Shown: in pieces, positions 1-11,520 of the stretch
Layout of the letters: each line of letters opens with the position of its first letter
Numbering within the stretch: the stretch's first letter is position 1
Source of the DNA: Dipetalonema caudispina
Lineage: Eukaryota > Nematoda > Chromadorea > Rhabditida > Onchocercidae
Assembly: GCA_013365325.1 (NCBI GenBank)
Contig: JABVXV010000606.1
Location: 1 to 21,929, forward strand
Length of the DNA stretch: 21,929 nucleotides
Reading direction: 5' to 3'
Translations under genes and position numbers: made by a program
Notes under the pieces: model-generated
What the model saw: only the letters and a program-made list of their open reading frames with translations
Databases searched by the model: none
What the model was told of the DNA's origin: nothing

Positions 1-193
<193 letters not shown>

Positions 194-194
<1 letters not shown>

Positions 195-3100
195 GCGATT
201 TAAATTAAATAGATTTATATATTAAGATTGGAACAATTTTGTTACATTACAATAGGAGCAGAAATGAAATTTCTTTTATTTTTTTTTCTTTAAATTTTAA
301 AAAAGGAGCAATTATATGATTTGGAAAAGATATTTAGCAATAATCCATGTTCTTTTTATATTATTTCATTTTATTATTAAAAATTTTATAGCAAATGAAG
401 CATTCTTCTATATATTTTCATTCCTTTCGTATAACTTAAATTTAAATTTAAATTTAGCTTTTGATTTAAATCTTCACTATTGCCTTCCTTGTTTGTTTGA
501 AGAGAATTAAAAAAATGCTTTGATCATTAATTTTTTCCTTTCTCAATTCTCTTTTCTCCCAAAATGAAAGAAGAAGACGAACACTGTAATTTTTGTTTTC
601 CCATGAGAATACGATGGGTTAAAATTTGTGATTCTTGGAATTATTTTTTTTTTTTTTTTAAAATAAAAATGAACATGAAGTTAATTTTAAATTTAAAAAA
701 GAAATATAGGAAAACAAATTAAAACAAAGAAAGAAATGCAATATATCTTTTTGGAAATTAATATAATTTTCCTCAACGATAAGGAAAAGAAAACACAACA
801 GATCACGAAGAGTAATTAATTAATGATTCATTTTCCTTTAAAAAAAAAAAGGGAGAAAATTTTTATCTCTATTAATCATAAATAATTAATCTAAAGTCTA
901 AATAAAAATCAAAATTAAAAATATCAATAGAGTAATGCTAATCTTTTTCTTTCAAAAAAAAACCACAAAGTTTAATACTTTGTCGATACTTTATGAAAAT
1001 TTCAAATTAATACGAATAAAGAAATTAGTATGAAATGCTCTTCTTAAGTTATTCAACTTATGCATAATATGCAAAATTAACGATTAGGAAAAGATTTTTC
1101 GTTATAAAATATTAGTTTCAAAAATGTTAAATTTCATATAATTCTAATTGATATTAAATTTTTTCCAGCTATCAGTATCAATGTAATTTACAATTGTAAC
1201 AACATTAAAATAGTTGAAATTTTTATGATAGCCTAATAGAAATATTATAATTAAATCAGAATTGAAAGAATAATACTCTATAATAAAATTAAACCTTAAC
1301 AATTAGTTTCATTAGTATTTTAACACCAATCTCAATGATATGAAAAAATTTCACAACTCCTTCATTAATTTCAATTTTGCATTTTTTTAAAGTATTTGTT
1401 ACTTTCATCTTTTTTTTTTGTTTTTTGTTTATCTAATTTTTGTTATATTATCAATATTATGATATTCAAAATTTCATTAATTCAAATACGAATAATTTTT
1501 TTTTCAAATTTATAAAAATTGATTTGTGTTAACGTCAACAAAGTCGTAAGAGAATGAAAGTTGTAATTAGTTGTGCACATTAAACTAGAAATGCATCCAA
1601 CAAAAACCTTTCATTATAACATTTAACGAGTAATACTGTAAAAAAAAAAGTAATCATATGTTATGAAAAGATCAGAAAAAAAAAAAAAAAAAAAAGGGTC
1701 GAAATAAATAAATATAGTTTTATTGTATATTTGACAGAATTTTAATTTGTTAAAATTAAAAATTTGTAGCATTAATTTTTGCCATTATCGTTTTTTTTTT
1801 TTTTTTTTTTTTTTTTTTTGTTTTCAATTAACCCAATTCGTTTAATTTATTAAATTAATTTCAAACATTGACATTTTGTTAAATTTCATATTATTATTGT
1901 TATTAAAAGTTATAATGAAAAGTAATATGTGAAGTGTAATATTTCAATAAGGCTATAATTTGAAGTTAATATTTTGAGATAGAATTAACATTTTGAAAAA
2001 ATGACAAAAATTAATATCAAAGTGATAAAAGTAAGCTAAAAAGAGTTCAAATGAGATAAAAAATTATTTCAAATGTTTCGAATTATCATTATTATTATAT
2101 GTTAACTTATAAAATTAAAGAAAATCTCAACATCAATAATATCAAATGATTAGATTAAATAAAATAACTTTACTATTTTACATTTCATATCATTTTATGT
2201 CTTTTACGTTTACATTCATACTTTTTAAGTCTTTTCAAGTAAGCAATGATTTAAATTTCAGACTTTCAACTGTTATTTGATAATTCCTAGTACGAAAAGA
2301 TTAGAAATATTTTCAATGAGAATAGCACTTGTAAACAACGTCAGATAATTTAATAAAAAGTTTTAAAGTTTTGTTTTTTTTTTTTTTTTAATACCTTTGG
2401 TCACTTTGTTAAGTTGAGATTATAAAGATAGGTTAAAGAAAAGATGTTAGCATTATCATAATTGTTGAAATAATAATATATTTCATTTATAGATATGTTA
2501 TTAAGTTGTTAATTGTTGATAATGTGACAAAAGTCGCCTTTCAATACGAATTTTTCATATAACTTTCGTATACTTTACGTGATACTATACGTCATATTTT
2601 TTTTTGCATTCGTTTTCTTTTACTAATATTTATGTATGCATTTGATTTATGTTTACGTTACAAATATTGAAGCATAAATTTAGGTATTATCTGTTTGTTT
2701 TTTTCAGTTAATAACAAAAGTTTTAAATTATTCAAAAATGACTCTTTCCCCTGAAATAACTATGAAATTTCCCTTGATTTATATTTAAACTGAAGATTAT
2801 TTCAGTCTTTTTGATTTTTCATTTTTTATCATGCGAAAAACTTAAACTATCCATAAATAGTAAAAAACCTGCTCAAAATTTAAAGAGCAATTAATATTAT
2901 AAATTAACAATTATTGTCATCATAATAGTCATAATTCTGTTTGCTTATAATTACTTTTTACATTTATAATGCATAGTTTTTTTAATTGATCGCCTGAAGC
3001 GATTTCAATTTTGCTCCGAATTATTTTTTAACAATATTTCATTCTTTGCATATTTTAAATTTTGTATCATTTTCATATTTCGTCTGATATTGTCGTAATT

Positions 3101-4412
3101 TTTGATACATACCTTTTTATCCATAACCTTCATAGATTATAGCACTCAAATTTGCAAATTAAAATGATTTGTCCTAAACATTCAAAGTTATACTCTAGTT
3201 TGAATCCCATACATATTTATATATATTTGAAAGAAATAAAAAATGCTGAAAAAAAATAAAAATTGAAAAAACCATTTATATTATGGTTAAAATGGAAATC
3301 GAAGAGTTCATTAAATTTTGGTTTCCGGAAACTTTTTTTTGCCTTCTTTTTCCTTTATCGTTTGCATTCATGATTTTCGGAAATCATAAATTTCAAAATT
3401 AAGAATCATTGTGGGAACGAATGAAATTATCCTTTGTCTCCTCAACAAATGCATTTCGTTAAGTGCGCATGCAAAAATTCTTAAATTTTACTCCAAAACT
3501 ACTCAATAATTCACCATTTCTATATTTCAATTTAAAAAAAAAAAGGATAAATTCCAATTCCAACCAAAAAGAAAAAAAGAAAAGATTAATTAATCATAAC
3601 AGAATGATTCTATCTGAAATAATAATAATTAATTTAAAATATATAACTTCTGGATAGGTTTTTCCCATTTTTTTTTTTTTTCTGATTGATGAAAAACTAA
3701 AGGAAAGAAAGAATTTTTTTATATGAAAACAATGACAAATTATAGCATTGGAAAATTTAAAAAAAAAAAAGATTAAATGGAATGATTAATGCATAATATT
3801 ATATATTTTCGGAAAATAAATTTTTTTTATTGCAGTTCACCTTTTTTTCTTTTTCAAAAATTTCAACCTAAATTACATCAACTTACTTTCTTTTTTTCCT
3901 TATCCTAATTAAAAGTTAGCATAATCTAAATTAATATTTGTTAAAAATTCTTCAAAAATTTTTGCCCATAATATTTATACAACCTTGTTATTATTAAACA
4001 TATTACGGGTTATTTTATTTAAATTTAATACTTTAAAAAAAAAAATTTTTTTCGCAACTGAATCCCTTTGAAGCCAAAATACGAAAATATCATTCAACAT
4101 GAATATCATTTAATTTTCTTGATGAAATAGTTTTAATTTGGCCAATTTTGGCAATTTTTTACTCCTTTCACAAAATGACAACATTTTTCTTCTTTGATTT
4201 GGCTAATCCAATAATTTATCTATGGCCATATTTTAGGTAATTGTTAGAATTATGTGAACATTACGTAACCCAAAAAACTTCTACTTATAATATGAAAAAG
4301 AAGAAATTTGAGAATGAAACAAAAGAAAAATATTCAAATTAGCGAAGAATAAAGTTATATCACATTGATACGTATTGATTATCTGATAATAATTCGCAAT
4401 AGCTTAATCATA
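194..4412. other. AT-rich intergenic sequence, no gene seen
   Basis: This stretch was read on both strands. It holds many A or T homopolymers, including an A run at about 1677-1695 and a T run of almost 30 at 1791-1819, plus short open frames of up to 64 codons. Those frames (for example 316-510 and 3463-3657 on the plus strand) have the Asn/Lys/Ile/Phe/Leu composition expected by chance in AT-rich DNA, and lack a family motif or a convincing splice context. I see no RNA gene, promoter or mobile element. It contains the 3' flank of the astacin-like gene that ends at 4413. Confidence 0.6.
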
Positions 4413-4507
4413 TCATCTGATCATCGTCAGCAACAATAGGACAATAAATACCGATACATTACTGGCAGCATTTGATGGAAAAACGTCGGTTGTAAAAGCT
4501 CGTAAAG
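4413..4507 (-). CDS. probable last exon: Ser/Asn-rich stalk and hydrophobic C-terminus (GPI-signal-like)
   Basis: After a good acceptor (AAATTTCAG) there is a 30-codon open frame: LRAFTTDVFPSNAASN, then VSVFIVLLLLTMIR, then TGA. Small residues (SNAASN) followed by a hydrophobic end with hardly any polar tail is the pattern of a GPI-anchor addition signal. A tail-anchored membrane form is the alternative. The phase matches exon 8. Composition is less AT-skewed than the flanks, which supports coding. Doubt remains because the upstream donor is weak. Confidence 0.55.
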
Positions 4508-7500
4508 CTGAAATTTTTTACTACTTCGTAAATTTTATTTTTTTTTTTTTAAACACAGAAGATTTAAATCAATGCTAAATTTACATTTTACATTTTAATT
4601 TCACGTTAAAATTCGTAGTACTATTGTTTTAATTTAAATTTCATCATATAGAGAGCGTAAACTTGATTACTAATTAAAAGCGGAATACTGCTTAATTGTC
4701 TTACCCTCAATTTACAATTAACTTTATGTTACCAAAAATTCTTCAAATTACTTGCTATTTTAAAAGCTTTCAAATTGATAATAATCATATTTTAATTGAT
4801 TAAATGCCATATTAAACTATTAAAATATGCTTAAAAAGGATCAAAATGATCGGTGATTTTTTAATCACCGATCATTTTGAAATTTTATGTATTAAATAAA
4901 TTTAAAAATAAAAATAGAAGTTTAAAGTTGTCGATGAAATGGAATAGAAAAAGAGAAAAAAAAAGCAAAATAAAATCGAACATCTTTGATAAGGTGCATC
5001 AACTTGACGATATTTAATTCGTGGACCACGATGTGATCGTTCTGACCATGGATTTGTCCGCAATTCGATGAGTAACCAATCGGAATCACTTTCGAAATGT
5101 ACACCAATTAAATTATCTTTTGTAACGCATAGAATTCTAAAATTATTACTCTTTAAATATTAGTGAATTTTTTTTTTTTACTTCTTCATTCAATGATTTT
5201 TTCATCGAGAAATTTTGTTTTTCTTTTTTTTTTCGAGAAACAATAAATTCTAAAATAAAGGAAAAAATAAAGCAACTTACGGATTAGCAATACTTTTAGT
5301 ACCCCAAATATAAAAAATATCATTGCATGGTTGATCCGGTGGAACATTGTCATCATCTAAATCCAAATCTTTAATGTAAAATTCGATCGTCTTTTCCGGT
5401 GAACTTTTTATCAACCATTGACAGAATGTTGCACCTATTCGAGCTTCCGGATATGTACTGCAAGTATTACTTCGGTTTTTTCTTTTTCTTTTTTTTGTCC
5501 TTTAATCTAACTTTTTATTGAATCTATAATAATAATAATATCGTAATGATCCAAGTTAATTTTTTGCTTGATTTTCAATATAAACTAAATTTAATGATGA
5601 TTTTAATTTCAAGACAATAAATGAAACTATTTTAGGATAAAATTGTAAATAATAAAATATACAAAGCTTTCAACGTTTTTTTTTTCTTTCATCATATATT
5701 TTATGATTTAATTTGATTTTAGTAGTAATAATTACAGCTTGCAATTTGATGAAACAAATTTTATTATTCATTATAAATCAAATTATAATTTATATTAATT
5801 TCTCCATTAAAAGATTTAGAAGTTGTTTTGAAGTTGGGAAAAAAAAATTTTTCTGTATATAATATATATGTAAATGTTATATATTTTTTTTAACTTATAC
5901 ATATATACTAGTTTTCTTAAGATTATTTAATAATTAGTAGCAATTTTTGAATTTTTAATTTAAAAAAAGTGAAATTTTCTATCGTATCATTATTAATTAT
6001 TACCTATCATATTTAAATGTATAGAAATTTTCCTTTTTTTTTTTTAGGACAAAAAAAAAAAGTAACCTAAGTGAAATTGTTCCTTGCTCTTCATTATGTA
6101 TACCACATGATGAATCGGTAAAAAGTTTCCGTCTAGAAAGTTCTTCACAATTTTTTCCCTCAAATCCATAAGTGCATTGACAACTGCAATCACTATTTAC
6201 CATACCTCCGTTTTCACAATCGATATTACATTGCTCTGTAAATTACTAAGCAAATAAACAATAACAACAACAATGACAACAATGGAAAAATTGAAAGTAT
6301 TAAGGAATTAGAGGGAAAGAATGATGAAAACAAAAAGTGAAAGAAAAATGGAAATTTAATGATATTCTTTCTAATGAATTCTGTTAGAATACAACAAGAG
6401 ATGAAAAGGAAAAAAAAAATCCGGAAGAATCGGAAAGCTAAAACAGGAAAAAAAGATTCATACATCATGAAATAAATTTAATAGATAAAATTTATGGCCT
6501 GTTGTTAGAAACTTATCAAGTTACATTAATATATTGGTATATCGATTATTAAGCCATTTCAAGTTATCAGCTATCAAACCGGCTTATTTAACAGGTTTGT
6601 TCCGTTTTAATTGAATAAAGTTAAAAGCTGCAAATTAATTTTTGATTTGATAATATCTAAAATACGACAAGTTTTCAGTGTACTTCTCAGCATACTTTCA
6701 CATTTGCAAAATCGAAAAATTTCCTCACTTTCATTAAAATTCGAAATTTGATTTCACTTCATTTCACGACAAACTATTTTAAATTAAGGAAGAATGTTCA
6801 CAATATGAAAATTTTCCACATCCAAAAGAAAACATTTTTGTTGAATTAAATCGTTCAATTTGTTTTAAATCATTCAATTTCGTAAAATTTTGGATGCAAA
6901 ATTCTTCTTTTTTTTATTTTGTAATTTTTGTAAAATTAAAGTGAAAAATTTCAGCAAATAAAAGAAATTAATGTATTTAAGCGGGAATCATTTTTCAAAT
7001 TTTACCAACAATCGAGTCTAATTGCATGCATTTTTATCGAGGATCCTAATTAGATTCAACCAGAAGCCTAAAATGATGAATAGCTAATGACCTTTTGCCC
7101 CATCTTCAGTTAAGTCTCTTCAGTTAATTCTAAACTATGCAGCTCATAGTTAATGATGACCCATAATTCTTGATGATGCAACCATTCTTTAATATCCTTC
7201 CAATCATTACTTTAGTAAAGCTCATTTGATCCATCATTCGACAATGACGAGGACAACAACAGCGACAACAATTGTAATCATATAAATGAAATTACATCAA
7301 TTCTCCAAAAATCTTCCACTCTAAATTTCTCAAACAAATTTGATCTTTGATTGTGAAAATATCATTGAAGTAAGCATTTCAACTCTTCCTTTCTGCTTTT
7401 CCTTTCATCATCAACAATAGCAAAACATTACTGATAAGTGATAATTTCAACTATCTCAAAACTTAAATTACCTTAATTTTTGAATTTATTTCAAGTCTTT

Positions 7501-10500
7501 AATTATCCTAAAATTGTTATTGATAGAAATGTAATTTTCAAATTACAACAGAATATGAATAAAAAAATAATTTTGTGAAATAATTGCAGAAAAGGAAGAA
7601 AAATTGAGGAAATAGTTTGCAAAAAAAATAATTGAAAGTTTTCGTTTTAATTTTGAAGAAAGAAATTGAATGTAGAAATATTGCATGAAAGTTAAAAAAA
7701 AACAGCAACAACCGTCTGGCTGATATGAAATATGAAATGAAATTAAAAAACTTTTTACTTAATCATAAGAAATCAATATAATTTAACTAATATTTCATCT
7801 CTTCATGAAATTTTCATCAAATTTCTTTTTTAGAAGATCGCATCCTTGCATAGTATTTAATTATTTTTTCTTTAAAATGAACATATTTGCATTTTTAATT
7901 TGCTACTTTAATGATATCAAATGATAATAGTTACTGCTTAAAGCTTCAAATCAGAATGCTGTTAAAAGATCGGTTTTTACTTATCAAAGATCCTTTCCTA
8001 AGAGAAAATCAGAATCATTCGATAATCTGAGAGAAAACTTTGTAAATTCCAGTATTAATAATAATTGAGTAAAATAATATTTTTTTAAATTTCTTGAAAT
8101 TACAAAAATTTTTTCTAAGTTCCTTTTGTTTTGTTTTTCTTTTGGATGTTTTCCTTCATTTTTTCTTTTTTTGTCAAAGTGATTATGATAGTCCTTTAAA
8201 ACATAACGAACATTTTATGTAATTAAAATAATTTGCATAAAAATATTCCGAAATTTCCTAATTTCTAAAATCATCAAATTACATTAAATATTGCAAAATG
8301 GATGCACTATAAATTATCGTTATTTTTCTACTATTCATGATTTTTTAATAATTTCTTTGGATGAGTTCGAAGAGGTAAAAGCGTTATTTAAGCAAATTAA
8401 TGATTTAATCAATTCATCAAAGAGCTTGATTTTATATTGATAATTTTTATTTTTGTCCATTAGAACGGTAAAAAATTGAAGTTCGAACTTTACACTAATA
8501 TTAGAAAAAAAAAAATTGATAAATTTAAATTGAAATTTTCAAAGTTAAAAATAAAGGTATAATTTTTTTAAATTAAATCAATAGTATCTTAAACATTTAT
8601 TTCTCTCATTCATTTTTATTAATATATTAATGAAGAGGACAAAAGGTCAGGGATACCGGATATAGCTAATTCCAGTTGACATTAGATGAGACATATGTTT
8701 ATGAATGTCAATAAGTATATATATATGTTTGTTACCTATGGTACAGATTTTCATGTAGCTGTTTTATGGATGATTAAATAATTATCGTTCCAAGCATGAA
8801 ACCAATTTCAATGATCAATGAATAACAATAATTATAGGTGTTGTACCTGTACAATTGTACATTGCATTAATTAGATGAATCATTTGACTACGAATTGGTA
8901 ATGTTGATGAGATTGCTGAAAGTGCATGTGACAATACCGCTAAACATGCATCATCTGACCATGATGATAATGATGTTGATAATGTTGTTGATGATGATAA
9001 TGATGGTGATAATTCCTTTAAAAAAAAAAAAAAATTTCTTTTTTTCAATTATTTATTTATTTATTACTTCAAAAAAAAAAAAAGAAATGAAATAGTTATA
9101 AATAATTAAACAAAAGTTTGAGTAAATTTTATGAGATATAATATAATATTGAAAATTTTCCCAAATTTTTATTGTTTTTGAATAATTATTTGTATTTTCA
9201 GTAAATATTTGTATATTAATATCTATAGATAAACATTTTATCCAATATAAATTAATATTTTTGTATATACAATAATGTATTGCTACTGAAATACTAATCT
9301 CAATTTAAAAAAAAAAAAGGCATCGAAAATTCAATGAAATTTTCAATTTTATGCCATATTTGTTGAAATTCAAATAACTTACATTTAAACATTTCCCATT
9401 CAAATGCATCGTTTGATTCGATTTTTGCCATGAACAGAATCTGAAATTGATGTAAATCGAAGTAGATGACAAATTTACAATTTAGCAATATGTCAAAAAT
9501 ATATTATTTAGTAAATTAGTTGAAATTACTAAATTACTGTAGCATCATTCAAATAATACAATATTGCTAATTTCTGAGATGATGATAAAATTGTATCTAT
9601 CACTATTATCACTTATTGCACTGATACATATATATATTGTTTTTAGGATTTATAGTCAAACTTATATGAACTCAATTAAATGAATTAATTTTGCATCCCT
9701 TAAATATTAAACCAAATTATGATTCTAAAAGCTATAATAGAAAAGGGAGAGAGAGAGAGAGAGAGAGATAAATGAGTATTTTATAAAGGGGTACTTATCC
9801 CCGTATCAAATCCATTGCATACTTCAGTCAATTGCGGTATCATTTTAGAATAGGAGTATAATTTGAATATAGGTACTTGAATTTGATGAAGCAGAAGATT
9901 GAATTAAATTATCGGTATATTTTATTTGAAGTGGTTGACGGAAATCTTTTCAACAGAAAAATTAATAGACGATTTAGCGATACCAAAGGCAAACAGTACT
10001 ATTATCATATACTGTTAATAAACTTATAAAACATTTCAAAAAAAAAAAATTAAATTAAATAAAAATGTTGTATTTGAATTAAAAATATTATTAGAGTTTA
10101 TTACAATTTCAAGTTTTGAAAACAACTTTTTTTTTACTCAATTTTTCTGATGCTATTAATTGTTATTTCTTCTATCAATTGCTATTAAAATGTAATTAAT
10201 TAATTTTCTTAAATTGTATGTTAATGTAATTATAATCAAATTTTTAATAATTATTATCCTGAAATTTATTTTAAACATACGGTGATTGCATGAATAAAAT
10301 TGGCTTCGAATTTATATCAGTGATAGTAGTCGTTGGTTCGAATAATAAGCAAGTTTTATCAGTAATTATTTCCATTGCTCGTTGTAGACATTTATTAATT
10401 GATTCATCTGTAAGGCTTTTTTTTTTTGTGATTTCAATTTTGAATTCCAATTTCTTTTCTAATTTTTAGATTTTTTGGTTTAAACTGTAATTTTTTTGAT

Positions 10501-11070
10501 AATTTTATTCGGAATTGAAAAACTTCTATTCATCATCTCTTAATCTTTTTGAATAAAAAACTATGTCTTTTAAGTTCAACATTTCAAATAAATCAAAATT
10601 TTATGATTAAAAGAATATTGATCCAAAGAAAGTAAAGGAAAAAGCAAAAAGGAAACGCACATTTTAAGTCAATTATAATAGCAAATCAGTATAACATTGC
10701 TTAATAATAACTCAATAACTGAAATTACAATAATAAAAGAATGAAATTTCAAAAGTATTTACCATTATTCGAGTGAAACTTATATGGAATTATTTCCACC
10801 GTAATTGCATAAGAAATCTGAAATAATAAAATCATCGTTAAAAATTATAGACAAAAATCTTTCATACATTTCAGAAATAATTGTTGTTCTACAATATTAA
10901 CTTCAAATTTTTTTTAGAAATTAATAATTCTAAAATAAATCATTATATTGTATATGTAACAATAAGAATTACATGATATTACAGTAAAGACAATAAAGTA
11001 TTACCAGGTAAATAATAACGATGATATTAGGATACCACATCCAACAGATGCTATTACCACTTCTTACCAT
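4413..11070 (-). CDS. secreted astacin-like protein with EGF and CUB domains, zinc site missing (9 exons)
   Basis: Exons in order are 11070-11005, 10817-10763, 10407-10281, 9440-9383, 9015-8847, 6235-6067, 5457-5281, 5136-4982 and 4507-4413. All junctions are in phase and the total is 1071 nt (356 residues plus stop). Residues 1-27 form a signal peptide. Residues 31-158 are astacin-like: an IPY start, INKCLQRAMEIITDKTC, C85/C100 and a typical end, LINAMYNC. An EGF-like domain (about 159-190) and a CUB domain (about 202-318, four cysteines) follow, then a hydrophobic tail. This is the layout of nematode astacins with little or no propeptide. The astacin part is about 70 residues shorter than usual and no HExxHxxGxxH occurs in any exon or neighbouring intron, so protease activity is not expected. 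The least certain points are the last splice and the start, since Met at 11040 would give a tighter signal peptide. An unspliced form of exon 8 would stop at 4902. Confidence 0.82.
4841..4880. repeat. perfect 18-bp inverted repeat (hairpin)
   Basis: The arms at 4841-4858 (TCAAAATGATCGGTGATT) and 4863-4880 are exact reverse complements around a TTTT loop. Depending on the splice form of the astacin-like gene, the hairpin lies in its last intron or just past the alternative stop codon at 4902. It carries no open frame. Confidence 0.95.
4982..5136 (-). CDS. astacin-like gene exon 8: end of the CUB domain
   Basis: The exon begins after ATAATTTTAG and encodes ILCVTKD (fourth CUB cysteine), a central strand and SERSHRGPRIKYRQVDA, the last CUB strand. 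I end it at a weak donor (GTTCGA) because that joins the exon at 4507 in phase. If this intron were kept, the frame would run on through a hydrophobic tail (CFFFLFFYSISSTT) to a TAA at 4902-4904, giving 351 residues instead of 356. Confidence 0.72.
5281..5457 (-). CDS. astacin-like gene exon 7: CUB domain core
   Basis: The acceptor is CTTGCAG and the donor a perfect GTAAGT. The product runs TYPEARIGATFCQWLIKS, then EKTIEFYIKDLDLDDD, then PCNDIFYIWG. It has the YP, C.W.I, acidic loop and C.D..Y landmarks of CUB domains. Cysteines two and three of the domain lie here. This is the clearest exon of the gene. Confidence 0.93.
6067..6235 (-). CDS. astacin-like gene exon 6: EGF-like domain and start of CUB
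   Basis: The exon follows an intron of about 2.6 kb. It encodes an EGF-like module (CNIDCENGG, then CSCQCTYGFEGKNCEE), a short linker, and the first CUB cysteine and strand (SSCGIHNEEQGTISL). The G left over from exon 5 and the AG at the start of this exon make a Glu codon. The donor GTTACT is weak, but the split Ser codon it gives restores the CUB motif exactly. Confidence 0.9.
6236..8846 (-). other. large intron 5 of the astacin-like gene
   Basis: This 2.6-kb intron lies between the astacin and EGF exons and is by far the longest in the gene; the others are about 140-840 bp. It was read on both strands and no exon, RNA gene or HExxH-encoding stretch was found. The open frame at 6226-6468 on the minus strand is a low-complexity Phe/Leu/Ser run over the branch and pyrimidine region upstream of exon 6. 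Confidence 0.7.
8847..9015 (-). CDS. astacin-like gene exon 5: serine-rich segment and C-terminal end of the astacin domain
   Basis: This 169-nt exon starts with a Ser/Thr/Leu-rich stretch encoded largely by TCA/TTA/ACA codons and ends with IRSQMIHLINAMYNCT, the usual close of an astacin domain. The segment between should carry the zinc helix, the Met-turn and the YDYxSxMHY loop, and none of these is present. The acceptor (T-run then AAAG) is weaker than the others. The donor is GTACAA. The TCA-rich part appears on the plus strand as a TGATGATAA microsatellite-like run, so slippage may have formed it. Confidence 0.75.
9383..9440 (-). CDS. astacin-like gene exon 4: two-cysteine segment before the zinc site
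   Basis: The exon has a strong acceptor (CATCAATTTCAG) and a strong donor (GTAAGT). In the only frame that joins both neighbours it reads FCSWQKSNQTMHLNGKC, corresponding to the family segment GC.S..G......Q...L...C just before the zinc-binding helix. The other open frame of the same stretch (starting ILFMAKIES) does not fit the flanking phases. The exon ends at the codon where HExxH should shortly begin. Confidence 0.8.
9747..9769. repeat. (GA)n dinucleotide microsatellite
   Basis: About eleven GA units lie in intron 3 of the astacin-like gene. No function is suggested. Confidence 0.95.
10281..10407 (-). CDS. astacin-like gene exon 3: N-terminal lobe of the astacin domain
   Basis: The acceptor is GCCTTACAG and the donor GTATGT. 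The product contains INKCLQRAMEIITDKTC followed by LLFEP, matching the family pattern I..A...I...TC..F.P that precedes the central beta-sheet of the active site. It ends FMQS plus two bases, CC. Those two bases are completed by the first base of the exon at 9440, which is what identifies the next exon. Confidence 0.88.
10763..10817 (-). CDS. astacin-like gene exon 2: start of the mature domain
   Basis: The exon has a good acceptor (TTATTATTTCAG) and a GTAAAT donor, entering in phase 0 and leaving in phase 1. It encodes the end of the signal peptide and EIIPYKF, which matches the IPY motif at the start of astacin catalytic domains. There is almost no room for a propeptide between the signal and IPY. 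Confidence 0.82.
11005..11070 (-). CDS. astacin-like gene exon 1: signal peptide
   Basis: This is the start exon, 22 codons, ending in phase 0 at a GTAATA donor. The hydrophobic stretch NIIVIIYL continues into ISYAI of the next exon and makes a classic secretion signal. The frame upstream is closed by a TGA a few codons before the ATG, so no longer start is possible without another exon. A second Met (codon 11, at 11040-11038) is an alternative start. The AG at about 11093 (ACATCAG) could be a cis- or trans-splice acceptor, but this is unproven. Confidence 0.7.
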
Positions 11071-11179
11071 TACTATGTCGTATTTAATTCACTGATGTAC
11101 GTTGATAGTAATTAGCATATATGTATGTATAATGTATGACCAATGGATACACACCTGGTTATCCGACTTAAGCTGTATA

Positions 11180-11520
11180 ATATTAGCACTCGAATAACTA
11201 ACAACAATAGCTTACTACCAATATTAGTATTACTATATTAGTACCAATAGTTATTGTATTAGTAATAATTGTAGTAGAAATTATTGTTTTAATTGTCAAT
11301 GTAATTTTAACTGTATCCGCAATATTAAACAATTATGATACAATAGCTATTGTAATAGTAGTAACAATTGTTGCTTTTTGTTGCTATCGTAATAGCTATA
11401 ATTGTAATATTAACAGTTATAATAGTAGTTCTTATTGTTTTATCGTAGTAATAGCTGTATTGATACAATAAGAGAGTAGTAGCGATAACAGTAGTAATAT
11501 TATAGTAGTAGTAGTAGTGG
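11180..11520. repeat. degenerate TAG/TAA trinucleotide-rich tract
   Basis: A stretch of about 340 bp is built from drifting copies of TAGTAAT, TAATAGCTAT and GTAGTA motifs, ending in a clean (TAG)n run at about 11495-11517. It lies just upstream of the astacin-like gene. It reads as an old, mutated microsatellite; the hydrophobic frames through it are a by-product of the repeat. Confidence 0.8.

Noticed and set aside
316..510. 64-codon plus-strand ORF starting MIWKRYLAIIHVLFILF
   Set aside because: Composition is typical of random AT-rich DNA; there is no splice context and no recognisable domain.
8895..9095. 66-codon plus-strand ORF rich in Met and Leu
   Set aside because: It is the antisense shadow of the TCA-rich exon 5 of the astacin-like gene.
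9795..9875. A minus-strand open stretch (PIFKLYSYSK, LTEVCNGFDTG) that loosely resembles the astacin segment before the zinc site
   Set aside because: Its phase fits neither exon 3 nor exon 4, whereas exon 3 joins exon 4 and exon 4 joins exon 5 perfectly without it. It contains no HExxH.
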